From: Lumnitzera littorea
Taxonomy: Eukaryota; Streptophyta; Magnoliopsida; Myrtales; Combretaceae
Length of the DNA: 64,000 nucleotides
Direction: 5' to 3'
NCBI GenBank assembly: GCA_024138015.1
Contig: JAMXBB010000003.1
Location: forward strand, 13,187,159-13,251,158
Shown: positions 50,521 to 62,911 of the stretch, piece after piece
How positions within the stretch are numbered: the stretch's first letter is position 1
Layout of the letters: every line of letters begins with the position of its first letter
Notes under the pieces: generated by a model
Told to the model about the DNA's origin: nothing
Databases searched by the model: none
The model's input: the letters and a program-made list of their open reading frames with translations, nothing else
Translations under genes and position numbers: made by a program

Positions 50521-53500
50521 AAGAGAACTAATGTCTTAAGAACCTAAAGAAAGACAAACCCCAGTTTGGACTGACGGGTATCCTTAAGTAATGAAGATTT
50601 TCTTGAAAAACTTAAAAGACCCTAGCTTGAATCAACGGGTTAAGGCTAGAGGTGATTACTCTCCTAGTGAAAAGACTATCAAAAGCTATATTGAATGGAT
50701 AGGCAACTCTTTCGTAAGACTTATCATGGATAAACGGGAACAATTGCAAGGGCCATCTTATATGGATGAAGATCCGTAATTCGTCTTGTATAAATAAAAC
50801 TAGTAATGATTGTAAATCTTAAGATTGGAAGGTTCTAAACTCTAGGCTTTGTGAAAATGCTAAGAGATCACTTTTGAAGGATGTTGAGACATATCTAGAC
50901 TTGATTCAACTCAATTCTTTTGAAAATTTTGGTTTTTATTTGCCCTTGAAAACTTTGAATCTAGAAAATATCTTTTTAAAGAGCTTATTATTTTGGAGAA
51001 ATTGCTAACAATTTGGAGAATTTTTACTTATTCTCAAAGCTGCCTATTGGTGGTAAACTGCCTCAATACTTGATGGCCATTCATTTTCTTCTTATGATTG
51101 CCTGATGACTTGTTGCTAGAACTTATGCCATAGCTTCATAAAGCATTGATTTTTGAAAGCATCAATTTTAAACTTAGGGCAAATGACCATTTATGCCGTT
51201 CGAGAAGTATTCAATTCTTCTTTATTTTTTACTTGGGGAATGGATACCATTACTTATAATATTTAGTCTAAGAGGACTTCCTCATACGAGGCTTATTTTT
51301 ACTCTCAGTATCGATTCCAAAAATTATAGTCTCTCTTGCAAATGATATACTTAGTCAATTAGCTAGGTTTTTTTTTTTTTGGCTTACAATGTATTAGTCA
51401 ACGATTTAGGGAAATGGATATTAATGTGTTGTAGCCCATTTTAAGGGAAAATCTTTATTCATTCACCCCTAGGTTTATAAATCAAGAACCTTATACAAAA
51501 ATACTAAACATGAGCTTACCCAGGTTTCATGAGCAATTATTGTTTGAGATAAATCCATTTCTTTAGTTAAAAGAGCTAAATTAAGGGTAGTCATGCAAGC
51601 AGGGCCGTAGAATTTGAGCTTCATGCTCTTGGGCTTGGAAAACTTGTCATGTTTAGGCTTCAAGTACTCTTGTGAAAGCTTAAGGTTTTGAGTATTGTAA
51701 TCCCACCATGGGTTTTGAACTCCACTTTCTAAATATATGGGGGCTTTGTACTTATAAATCCAGTCTCACTTTTGAATATGATCACCTTATTCTTTTTCTC
51801 ATTTTTCATTCTTCATTTTTCCCTTTTTTTTTTTCTTTCTTTTCTCTTTTTTCTCTCTCTTTTTTTTTTTTTTTACTTTCTTTTTTCTCTTCCTTTTCTT
51901 TTTTTTTTCTCTTCTTTTTTTCCTTTCCTTTTTATTAAGGTGATCACTATCTATTGTCTTGAGCTCCCATTTTAGGAGAATCAAAGCCCTAAATCCATAG
52001 GTTCAAAATGTGTAAGCTTAGGTAAAGTGTATATGAGCTTGAGGTGTTTAGCAAAAGTGTATGGGTTTAGAGTGTAAAAAAAAATTTATGATCTTGAAGT
52101 GTATCGACCTAGGTAAAGTGTATGTGGATTGATGATGATACATCGTACCAAGGATAGATAAAGGCGATACTATTGAGGTTGGTCCAAGCTTACAAAAAGC
52201 CCGAAATTGTAGGATGTAAGACACAAAATAAAAGAACACAAGTAAAAACCACGAATAATTTCTAGGATATGACTTAACAAGGAACCTCTATGGACTCATG
52301 AACTAACTCCATATGACGCACAAATAGTTCAGTAAGGTTACTAACCATCTAACCTTACTTAAGAGATATGATAAAAGTAGAAGAGTAAGCTTAAAGCTTC
52401 ACACAAAGATAATGCAGTATATTCAATAATGTCAAAGATAATGCTTGCAGTTGCTTACAAGAGGGTATTTATACCCGAAACTAAATATAGAAAAGTCTAA
52501 AAAGGCATTGTCTATGATAGGTAAAGCACAAAAAATAGATAAGGGAATAATAGAAATTATAGGAATAAAAGTTTTGTTGGCAAATTCTTTCATGCGAGGA
52601 GCTGGGATGCATGGCAAACAATCATTAGAGAGCTCCTTGGAGAAGCTAACGAAAGAGGACAACCAGATCTAATGAGTGTCAAGCTATTCTGTGGGTATTT
52701 TAGGACTGTCTCAATTCAAATTTGGTCTAGGGAGCTCGAAACAATTGTAGCTATTGAGTAAGTTGGCCAAGCTATCAACAGAGTAGTCCTCAATTTGGTG
52801 CTTGATCATTGACAAACAAAAGAGGGCTTGGCTTGACATTTGTAGCAAGTTGGTAGCTAGAAGCAACTCGGATTCTTCAGGTATAGGTCGGGATGAAAGG
52901 ATATACCTCGCCATACTTTTAAGCCCTTAAGCTCGAGCTTAGGTCAAGGGTCTAATGGCCCAATTCCTATCAAATGCTCTCTTTAATTCCAAATAAATTA
53001 GATTATCTTTGACAAGTATTACTCATGAATTGGTGCGACTAAAGCAAACACAAGTTAGTCTATTTCTCTCTCTAAATTAATGACTCTAATCTCCTGATTA
53101 CCTCAGTATATGGTGGTTTTTAACAGGGCTAATTTTAAGAAAAATCCCCTAAAGGCTCAAATTGGTTTATAAGGGATAATTGTGTTTAGAGACGATGAAT
53201 TGAATGCTTAACATCATTTTGACATATATATCAAGTTCAAGACGGATCTCTTTTAAGGAATGAGCTCAATTCTTCACTTTGATAGCACTCGTCTCTCATG
53301 TGTTTCGGGTTAGTGTTTAGAACATGGTTTGCCTCTTTTCATTCTAAAAATTTCAAGAGTAATGGATTGTCTTCCATAGGTGGCTATTCAATTGAACTTG
53401 TTCCTTGATTAAAGTTGCCCTTAAGGCTCAATTAGATGAATTAATCCAAACCAATACCCCTTTAATCATCTTAGAATACTCCTCAACATTTTAGTTACTT

Positions 53501-53700
53501 CAAAATTAATTGCCCCATTCTGATCATTCGTAAAGTGCTCATAGAATTCAATTTAGAAGAGTTTATATTAAAAAGAACAAATTTATTCAAAGAACCATTT
53601 TAGAATTCAAAGACATTGCTCTTGCAAATACTAAAGACAATAGAAAGACAAACTAATGTAATGAAACATGTGCATGGAGCCAATCTGCATTCTTTTTATC
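50521..53700. other. Internal region of the gypsy-type element without recognisable pol
   Basis: No protease, reverse transcriptase, RNase H or integrase motif is found on either strand. Minus-strand frames at 51475-51663, 52432-52662 and 52711-52914, and the + frame at 50591-50779, have no known domain. A C/T tract (51786-51938) is listed separately. Confidence 0.5.
51786..51938 (+). repeat. About 150-base polypyrimidine tract
   Basis: Almost uninterrupted T and C with rare A. The open frames in both directions (Phe/Ser-rich on +, Lys/Arg-rich on -) are simple-sequence artefacts. Confidence 0.9.
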
Positions 53701-53719
53701 TTATGATAATTCCTCTTGT

Positions 53720-54911
53720 TTATGCCCCAACAGATGAGCTTTTCTTCTTATGACTGGGAATTTCCCCATAATTCAACCCCTTGTTGCTTACTTGAATAAA
53801 TCTAGCATCAATCAAGTCTTGGACTTTATTTCTCAACCTCCAACAATTATCTATGGCATGTCCTTTCCAACCCATATGAAATTTACAATATGCATTAGGA
53901 TTATATTTCCATGACTTATAATTCAACAATGGAGCTTTTAGGTGTAGCAAGTTCATTTCCTTTAAATAACAGAAAACTTAAGACATGGGTATGAGAAGTA
54001 GAGTGAATTTTCTCCTCTTAGTACCTTGATGTTGTGTACTTGGTATAAGCTTCACCCCTATACTCTAGAGCGATACAAAGTTACTTTCATACTTTATAAT
54101 TGCACATGTTTCTTCCTCTTCAATCACCAAAGTTAACCTATGGACATTTTCCCCATTAGGTCTTAGGGATAAGTTGGTGCTAACTTTGACATCTGACCCA
54201 TCTATTTGAATGAACTCTACATCAAAAAGGTCTTGCACTATGTGCCTTAATCTCCAACAATCTTTAGTTGAGTGACCCACTAAGCCCAAGTGATAATCAC
54301 AATGCAAACTAAGGTTTCTATCTCATGGCTCGCATCCCGTATGAGGGGGTTTAAAGCCCAACATCCTTATTTCTCTTAGTTGATGGAGTAACTAAGTCAT
54401 CGAGACAAGAATCGAAGTGAACTATCTTTTGGTTGCCCTTAGGCCTTTCTTTTTCTGCATAGGCTCTTATTCATTACTTGAGGGATTCTCTAGTTTCTTT
54501 TAATGATGGACTAACATGTCAAGTGGCAATAACAAGTTTTCAATGCTCGGGACCCTGTCGAACTTAACCTTGGGTGCTTGTGTACAATAAGGCCCACCTT
54601 GAGGCTAGTTAATAGCCATGTTGATTGAAACATGTATACTCTCTACTGAATTATCTTCATTTGCATCAACCATTATCTTGCTAAGCAGGGATTCACTACT
54701 AAATTCTAATGACCTTTTAAAAATCTCAAGATTTGATGTTGCTTTAATAGTAAGGCCCATGTCTCATAATCACTTGAATATAACGTACATAGCCATTTCC
54801 AGGTTCATGAGCCTTTCTTCTAAGGTTAAGAGCCTCTTTTCCATAATTTTAAGCCTTTCCTTTGGTTCTTTGTCAAGACTAAGTCCACTCCCTTGCAGCT
54901 TTAAAGGATAG
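53720..54911 (-). pseudogene. Gypsy-type gag remnants with two knuckle-like motifs
   Basis: Minus-strand frames show CDYHLGLVGHSTKDCWRL followed by VQDLFDVEFIQ (54065-54307). About 350 bases further along the element they show CKFHMGWKGHAIDNCWRL followed by VQDLIDARFIQV (53720-53956). The C-x2-H-x5-GH-x4-C then VQDLID layout is typical of the C-terminal gag region of plant gypsy-type elements. Upstream (54911-54620) a Leu/Glu-rich, coiled-coil-like stretch (RLKIMEKRLLTLEERLMNLE) fits the part before it. Stops separate the blocks. Confidence 0.75.
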
Positions 54912-54959
54912 GTCATGGTTCCTTTCTCTTGTTAGGCTCCAAACTCATATTATTGAGTT

Positions 54960-57160
54960 ATCTTCTCATTATAGAGATAACCAATGGAGGAACTAAGATC
55001 TTGTAATCATTAAGTCAATAGCGTCACAACTCGTTCGAATGATGCGATCTGTGAGTTTGAATTGTTGGCTTCAAACATTTAGAGTGGATAACTAGGGGGT
55101 TCAATACCACTAAGAAGCAATCTTGGAGAATCCCCTGAAAGAATCCTCTATTTTAGCAATTTCTCTTTTCCTTCATTTATTTTTTTAAGTTTGAAAAGAC
55201 TTGCTTTTTATTTTTACTTTTTTTTGAAAAAAAAAAATCCTTTTATGGATGGAAAACAATTATATTACATAGGCTCATAATACTGATACAACCTAGAAGA
55301 AGCTTATTAAAAAGGTGATAAAACTATGTAAGTAAAACAAATGGCAGGATTTATCATAAAAATAATGAATTGTAAAAGAGGGATAATTATCCTATACGAG
55401 ATGAGACAATTGGGATGATGAAAATCAGTGATCATTTTACAATGAGACATTAGGTTATGGAGAGGTGGCAATCTAATTGTTATTGCAAAAAGTAATGACC
55501 CAAGAAGATAGATAACCTTCTATACGAGACTAAGTCTTTTTTTGTTTTAGAAGATAAATAGATTGCTACCACTTTCTACAACATTGACAAACTAAATGAC
55601 TTTACTACTAATGTGACATCAAAATGAGAAAAATAACAAAATTGATTGCAAGGATGACAATTGAAGATGAAAGAGGTGATTATTTTACAAGGGCAACATT
55701 GGAATGGGAAGTAACATAGCAATAATAATTTACAATAATTATTTTACAAACCTAGTGAGAAAATCTTTTCTTTTTTTTTATATGTACATGTATGTGATAT
55801 AGACCTCGATTATAACAAATAGGAAAGAGGTGAAAAAATAATAAATCGAACAATAACGCACAAATACAAATGCAAAGGCTAGCAATTGAGTAATAATGCG
55901 ATAATTATTGTAATTTTTTTTCCAAGTTGCAATCTTATTGAAATACCCTACTTACATCAATTAAATTATAAATGAGCTAGAGCCTTATTGGGTATACAAG
56001 TTTCCTATAATTACAAATGGTGCATAATGTACAAGGAAAATTTTACAATAACAAAAATTGTATAAGAAGTTACAGGGAAACATTATTTATATATAAAGGG
56101 ATATAGAGAAATATTATATAACTATTATATCACATAGGAAAATAATAGAGTTACAACTTTTTGCCCCTGATTATTCTATTTTTTTTTTTTTTTAGAAAAT
56201 GTCACACTAGTATTCATTTGTTAGCCTACAAAAGACTTAATGGGTTTTATATTGACATTAAATTGCATAACTTTTTACTCTAAAAAAAAAAAACTATGAC
56301 ACATTACAAGATAATATTTACAAGCAATAGCATATAATATAAGATGAAAGAGAAAAAAAAACATATATAGAAACAACATATACAAATTAAGATAAAAAAA
56401 AGTAATGCAATATGCTACACGCATATACAATGCAATAGGGATCAGTAATTAATAAATTATAAAGATAGAATTATTATAAACTCACAATCAATATTAATGT
56501 ACACTTACATATATAAGTGTATGAATTTCTAAAATTAAATTTTTGAAAATAAAGATCTTACACACTTATATATATAAGTGTATTAATTAATTCTTTTCAA
56601 GTTCCTTTAAAAATTACTAACCTACTTTTCTAAAATGATGCAGGAGGGTGTGGTTTATGAGTCTTATGCTCTGTAGAATCATACATTCTCAAAGAAATGT
56701 TATAATAATTATTTTCAAGTTTCTTTAAAAATTACTAACCCACTTTTTTAAAATGATGCAAGAGTGTGTGGTTTATGAGTCTTAAACTTTGTAGCCTTAT
56801 AAATTCTCAAAGAACTGTTTCACGAGCTACATCCAAGTATAAGTAAGCTCATCTATCACTGTTAGGAAAGGATAAGGACCCTTACAACTTGAGAGTTATA
56901 CAATGGTAGCCCGTCCTAGTTTCCTAAAGTAATATGAGTTCGATCGCATCTAAGTACACACATATGATATTTAAAAAAAAAAAAAAGAAAAAATCCCACA
57001 TTCCCCAAAGTTAGGTTCATTAGGTGAAGTTCTCTCTAATAGGCCTGCATTAATATAATCAAATCAATATAATTGTATACAAAATATATAGGCTAAATAA
57101 AAAAGAAAAATAAAGGCCATTAATTAATATTTGAAAATTTTTACATGCTAACCTACTAGT
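54960..57160. other. Untranslated 5' internal region of the gypsy-type element
   Basis: AT-rich, with no domain. A diverged tandem duplication is visible near 56590-56820: phrases CTTTAAAAATTACTAACC, AAAATGATGCA and GTGTGGTTTATGAGTCTTA each occur twice about 120 bases apart. Confidence 0.5.
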
Positions 57161-57180
57161 ATCCTTAGTGGACTTGCCAA
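57161..57180 (-). promoter_or_regulatory. Primer-binding-site-like sequence
   Basis: Three bases from the 5' LTR the minus strand reads TTGGCAAGTCCACTAAGGAT. This resembles the widespread plant gypsy internal start TGGCGACTCCACTGGGGA with several transitions. It sets the element's orientation as minus. Confidence 0.55.
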
Positions 57181-57183
57181 TTC

Positions 57184-59314
57184 TGTTGAGCCTTATTTTG
57201 ATTTTCCTTAATTTATTTTTTACTAAGCATAATCCATTTAATTTAAAATACTCAATATTAAATTAAAAAAAATTCTTAAAAAATATTTTTGAAAATACTT
57301 TAAGAGTCGCCAACTAGTATAACTAATAAAAATAGGATTAACATTTATAGGGTGGAAGAAACTCTAATAAGGTTACTAGTTTGCTAATTTTTCTAAAGAA
57401 AATATTAATTAAAAAACTGAGTCTCAAGGCTAACATATTAAGACATTTATCACCATGTAAAAGTTATTTAAAAAAAAAAAACCTAACTAATGGGCCTTTA
57501 TTTTTATAATTTTTCTAAAAATGTGGAAATATGCAAAAATATGAAGAATGCATGAAAAGTGATTTTTTTAATGATATTTTATTACGAATTTTCCTAAAAA
57601 TGAAAAATAAAAAATTTACAAATTTTACGGTTACGTCAAAGATGTCAATATATCTGCTAATCAGGATCAAATCAAAGAATTTCTTATTTTTTTTAGAAAA
57701 TTTTAGTGCATTGATTTTTTTTTTTTATTTTGAACATAGTCCAAGTTTATGTTTTTCAACCATTTTATTTTTATTTTAAAAAATCATAAAAAACCTAACA
57801 TTTACTCCCAAATTTTTTAAAAATAAAATAAAATAAACCTAATTTTGAGAAAAGTACCTATTAATTTTATTTTAAAAACTAAACAAAAAAATCATATTTC
57901 TAGAAAAATCCCTAAAATACCTAATTTGTTAAAAAATGCAAATTTTTATGAAAGATTTAATATTTACCAAAAACTCCTAAAAATGCAACTTTAATGTGAA
58001 AGATGCAAATCTTATCCTAAAAGATATGAATTTTGATGAAATATGCAATTTTGTCCTAAGATGCAATTTTCTAAAAATACATAACTTTTTCCAAAAAGAT
58101 TCAATTATACTAAAACATGCAGTTTATACTAAAATAAGCAACTTATACTAAAATATGCAATTCATATGATAAACATGAAATAAATATCATAAGGATGCAA
58201 TTTATTATAAAAGCACTAAGAAAGAAATTTTAATGGAAAATATGCAAAAACAAATTGAAATAATAAAAGAATAAGAACTTACAAAAAAAAAAAAACTTAT
58301 GTTAATATAAAAAACCCTAAAAATACTAATTTAACCCAAAATAAAGGACCCATTTATTTAGACTAACAAAACTAACAATTTAAAAAATAAGGATCTACAC
58401 AAAAATAAATAAAGTTAATGTGGGTTCTATTTTTATTTCATTAATTAACAAACAACTAAAAGAAAACAAAATACAATAAATAAATAAATAATAAGAAAAA
58501 GGAGGCAAAGAACCCACCAATACAGGCGAGTCGAACAAAGGAGAGAAGGGAAGTAAGCATGTGGGTTAGGTTAGTTTCTTGGAGCATCCAAGCGAGTCTG
58601 GTTCGGGTTAAGAAGAAGAAGCAATGACTGGAGGCTTCTCACAATGTGTTATAGGCATCAAATCTTGTAAGAAATCACAATTTCATGTGATTTGAATTAG
58701 AAAAAAGGCGTTTAGGATCGATGCCTCTAGGTAAAGTGGTGGTTTTGAGAGTTGGGGGTCAATGACACCAGTATAGGTCGCATAAGGGCATGTAGTTGTA
58801 TTTAGGTTACATTGGATATTATAAAGGATAGAGGGGCCTACTGCAGTAGTGGGTTGGTCACGTAGTGATAGTTATGTAATTGTTGCAAACTATGGCTGTG
58901 GAGTGGGTGAAAGGGAGGGTCGTCGAGGTTGGCGTTGGTTAAGCAATAGATGTGGGCTGTAAGTTCACATGAAGGTGCTATGTGTTATACATGGTGCTGC
59001 TAATGGTTGAGAAAGAGGGTTGGCGATGGATGTTGCGTCTACTATATGTATGTAACATAGGAGTGTATGGAGTTAGGGTGAGATTAGTTCACAATGTTGG
59101 TTGAGGTCTACTATACATGGGGGTAATTGTTGTATTGGTGTTATTTGCTGTGTCTAGTGGGAATTAGGTTCGGTTGAGAGATTTATGTGTCATCTTTTTG
59201 AGTGAAATTCCTTCCTCTAATTTCTTCTTCGTGTTCATTTTATAAATTTATCATTTTAGTTGTTTAAAGATTCAAATCACAAACATAGATAAATTTCAAG
59301 TTCATTTGTAAGTC
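57184..59314 (-). mobile_element. 5' LTR of the gypsy-type element, cut by a nested insertion
   Basis: Collinear with 46732-48865: both start TGT..TTATTTTGATTTTC and share long blocks, for example TTTGCTAATTTTTCTAA, AAAAATGTGGAAATATGC and GGTTGGTCACG. Similarity stops abruptly after AAGTC at 59314, where the retroelement starting TGTAGATGTAGGG is inserted. The last part of this LTR (about 790 bases in the other copy) is not found before the window ends. Confidence 0.72.
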
Positions 59315-59975
59315 TGTAGATGTAGGGTTCTAAATAGTGTTGTCACATGAAAGCTGCGTAAAAGTCGCGTACATGTGACCTTAAAGGAGCAATATGTGAA
59401 TGGCACTTATTGGGAGGACTTGGGAAAAAATGATTGCAAGGAGAAACAAGCAATCCCAATAGCTTAAGTACACTTGTGATAGGTGAGGGAGTTATTAAGT
59501 ATCAACCTCACTATTCTTGAATGTTGAATCGTTCTTCACTTGAAAACTATTTTGATCCTTAAGAGTAGAGAATCCATGGGATATTATTATTTTTTTTATC
59601 TCTAGAGCTTTTGAAGTGTCTATTGAGGAGGAATGGTTAGGTATTTACAAACTCTTGGATTCAATAATAACCATTAGATCACATTAACGATCAACAGTCG
59701 AGATTAAGCTTGCTCATTCAAGATTCTCCTAATGAGCTTACTATGGGCTTAAGGCTTGTAGCCTACTTGTTGAGTGTGTAAGCTTGTCTAAGAGAGGTTG
59801 AGAGCTGATAAATCGGTCCAATGATTCCTATTTCAAGCCTACCAAGTCAATCTCCCTAAGTCATCCCAATTACAAAACAAACTCCCTAAGTCCTGTCATG
59901 TAACCCAAGGAGTTAAGTCTAAATAAATAATGCATTAATCATGGGCTTAGGGCAATACAAATTTAGCCCTCTACA
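59315..59975 (-). mobile_element. 3' LTR of a younger nested retroelement
   Basis: On the minus strand it starts TGTAGAGGGC and ends CCTACATCTACA, 661 bp with TGTAGA/TCTACA terminal inverted repeats. Immediately upstream on that strand is AAGTAGGGGGAAAAA (59990-59976), an excellent polypurine tract. The left flank AAGTC (59310-59314) is the expected first copy of the target duplication; the second copy would be beyond the window. Confidence 0.72.
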
Positions 59976-60668
59976 TTTTTCCCCCTACTTAAAATTCTTA
60001 GACGGAGTTTAAGTATTTTGGGCATTAATTACTACCATTTGAATAGATAGGTCACTACTTGTTGTACATGCATTGTGAAAAGTTGCACTGCTGCCAAGTG
60101 CACTCACAAAACTAAACACTTCATTTTGTTGATGAATTGGAGCACATGAGCCTAACACCAGCACTACAAAATTATTTACTATATATTTTAGTGCACAAGT
60201 TTGTGGCACCATCTTAATGTACATATCGCTTTAACCTCATTGGAGTCATATTACCTCGTTGGCAATATATTAAATAAGTTAACAATGACCAATGGACTAT
60301 ATTCAATTGACTTAACCTCTCTTTTAAAATGAATCATGGACTAAAGAGTACCTAAAAAAGACTTGATCCAATAATTGACATAACAAAGATTCACCATCCC
60401 ATATATTCACAACACATCAAATTGAGTATTGAAAAAAAGCCAATGCATTACCAAAGGTAAATACCACATATTATTGAATGCGTAGAGGTTTTTCAAACCT
60501 TTCCTGGTATATGTCATTTAATATCCACATATTATAAAGTATCTTCATAACGTAAGTTTATGCAAATTGATGAACATAGTGAAATAATACTTTACATCAT
60601 CCCTTTTGTCATTTTCTTTTTTTTTTACTTAATTTTCTCCATGTGACATATTCAAAACCCACGAATAG
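59976..60668 (-). mobile_element. Retroelement 3' internal region, arm 1 of an inverted repeat
   Basis: The reverse complement matches 61549-62240. It carries a minus frame (60009-60224) with LKYIVNNFVVLVLGSCAPIH, whose counterpart in the other arm reads LKYIVNNFAMLVLGSCAIIH. The family of this short peptide is not recognised. No retroviral-type domain is seen. Confidence 0.65.
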
Positions 60669-61548
60669 GTAAACACATTCAAAACATGACTCTCTTTAGT
60701 ATATTGTCACTATGGAATCATAAGTTGTCACATTTTGGAGATGTCGTTGACTATTTATTTGGAAAGTAAATAGTCACTATTAAATTGTGAATTGTTGTGA
60801 TCCAGGTCATTGTCACAACCTATGCAAAATAGGAAATTACTTATCTTTAAGGTGGAGTGTTGACTTTTATTTTGTGTTTGACTGTTTTCACAATTGTGTT
60901 GTGTTTGGAATAGAATAGATGAATATATAGAAGGGGGAATGGAAGCAAGTTGACATGGGAAAATTCAAAAGATTTAATCTTGAAGTTGTGAGAAAGACAA
61001 AAGAAAAACCAAAATTGAAGAGATTCAAAAAAGATTTGGACTTAATTTTCTTTGAGGAGTAGCTACACAAAGATTCTTTATTTGGCACCAAATTGTAAAG
61101 AACGACTTTCAAGATGTTAAGTGGATTGAATCCACTATCTATGTTCAATAAAAATAGGATAAGGAAGAGATTGGTGGTGTATATATATGCAATTGAGGAG
61201 AAGAGGTTTAAAGGGAGATATTAATATATTTTAATCTAAAACTACAAGGATTCAAAAAGAAAAAAAAAAGAATAAGAAGAAAAAAAATTCTATTGAAATA
61301 TCTAAATGAAAAAGATATATGGTTTGGAAAAGATCGTATGAGATATATAATTGATTTGAGAATATATGGTGGACTTGCTTTTCTTAGGCAAGAAAGATAT
61401 ATGGTTTAGGCGAGATATGGCACTTGAATTTTGATATAGTTGATGTGTAAAGAAGAGGGTAATAATTCTATTTTCATTGAATAAATGGAGTTTTCTTATT
61501 ACATTCCAACTAAAGTAATAAATACAAAGGGGGATATCAGTGCTACAA
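60669..61548. other. Spacer between the inverted-repeat arms
   Basis: About 880 bases without an arm counterpart. A minus frame at 60888-61148 has no known domain. TATA-like and A-rich segments lie near 61178-61290. Confidence 0.5.
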
Positions 61549-62240
61549 TATATCTACCTATTCGTAGGTTTTGAATATGTCACATGGCGAAAATCAAGTA
61601 AAAAAAAAAAAAGGACAAAAGGGGCGATGTAAGGTATTATTTCACTATGTTCATCAGTTCACATAAACTCACATTATAAAGATACTTTATAATATGTAGA
61701 TATTACATGAATAGAGAATATAAAGTACATATATAGGGAAAGGTTTGAAAAACCTCTACGCATTCAATAATATGTGGTATTTCCCTTTAGTAATGCATTG
61801 GCTTTTATTTAATACTCAATTTGACGTGCCATAAATATATGGGATGCCAAATCTTTGTTATGTCAATTATTGGATCAAGTTTTTTTTTTTTTTTTTGAGG
61901 TTAAGTCAATTGAATATAGTCCACTGGTCATTGTTGACTTATTCAATATATTGCCAATGAGGTAATATGACTCCAATGGGGTTAAAGCGATACGCACATT
62001 TAGATGGTACTACAAACTTGCACACTAAAATATATAGTAAATAATTTTGCAATGCTAGTGTTAGGCTCATGTGCTATAATTCATCAACAAAATGAAGTCT
62101 TCAATTATAATAGCGCACTTAGAAGCAATGCAACTCTTCACAATATACGTACGCTAAGTAGTGACCTATCTATTCAAAAGATAGTAATTAATGCCCAAAA
62201 TAATTAGACTTTGTCTAAGAATTTTAGGTAAAGGATAAAA
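61549..62240 (+). mobile_element. Retroelement 3' internal region, arm 2 of the inverted repeat
   Basis: Inverted copy of 59976-60668, starting CTACCTATTCGTAGG and including the frame at 62004-62207. It ends with a weakened purine tract, GGTAAAGGATAAAA (62227-62240), directly before TGTAGAGGGC. Confidence 0.65.
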
Positions 62241-62880
62241 TGTAGAGGGCTAATTATGTATTGCCCTAAGCCCATAATTAATGCATTATTTATTTAGACT
62301 TAACTCATTAGGCTAAGTGACAAGGCTTAGGGAGTCCAATTTGTAATTGGGATGACTTAGGGAGATTAGCTTGGTGGGCTCGAAATAGAGATTATTGGAT
62401 TGGTCTATCAGTTCTCAACCTTTCTTAAGTAGGCTTATACACTCAATAAAGCAAGTTATTAGCCTTGGGCTCACAATAAGCTCATCAAGATAACCTTGAA
62501 TGAGTAAGCTTAATCTCGGCCATTGATCGTTAGTATGATCTAATGGTTGCTATCAAATATAAGAGTTTATAAATACCTAATCATGCATCTTCAATAGACA
62601 CTTTAGAAGCATGTTTCACCTTTGAAGAAGACTTATTCCATTTCAGGATTGAAAGGGGAGAGTTACCTCTATTATACGATCAATTAGGTTTTCTTAGGAA
62701 GTTGTTAGCAGTACATTGCCATGAAACATAGGCATGTGGTTATCTCAAAGAAGACTAGGATCCTTTATGCCATTAATACTTTCACTCAACTATAGTTCTT
62801 GCAATGAGCGAGATAGAAGTGTAACGGGCGTAGGATCCTTCATGTCATCATTACTTTTGCTTGACAGTAGTTCCTACATA
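62241..62880 (+). mobile_element. Second LTR-like end, opposite orientation
   Basis: It starts TGTAGAGGGCTAATTATGTA and aligns with the minus-strand LTR at 59975 downwards for about 370 bases, to the phrase CAATAGACACTT (near 62600). After that the two diverge. A possible end, CCTACATACA near 62880, resembles the CCTACATCTACA end of the other copy, but the boundary is uncertain. Confidence 0.5.
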
Positions 62881-62911
62881 CAAGCAAGAAGGAAGTATGC
62901 TAGACCATTAT
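62757..62911 (+). repeat. 77-bp tandem duplication
   Basis: AGGATCCTTTATGCCAT at 62757 and AGGATCCTTCATGTCAT at 62834, with similar following sequence (TACTTT, TAGTTC, AGAAGT-like). Two diverged copies. It overlaps the open frame 62734-63030, which has no recognised product. Confidence 0.7.

Noticed and set aside
51799..51984. Lys/Arg-rich minus frame that could suggest a basic nuclear protein
   Set aside because: Pure consequence of the polypyrimidine tract on the + strand.
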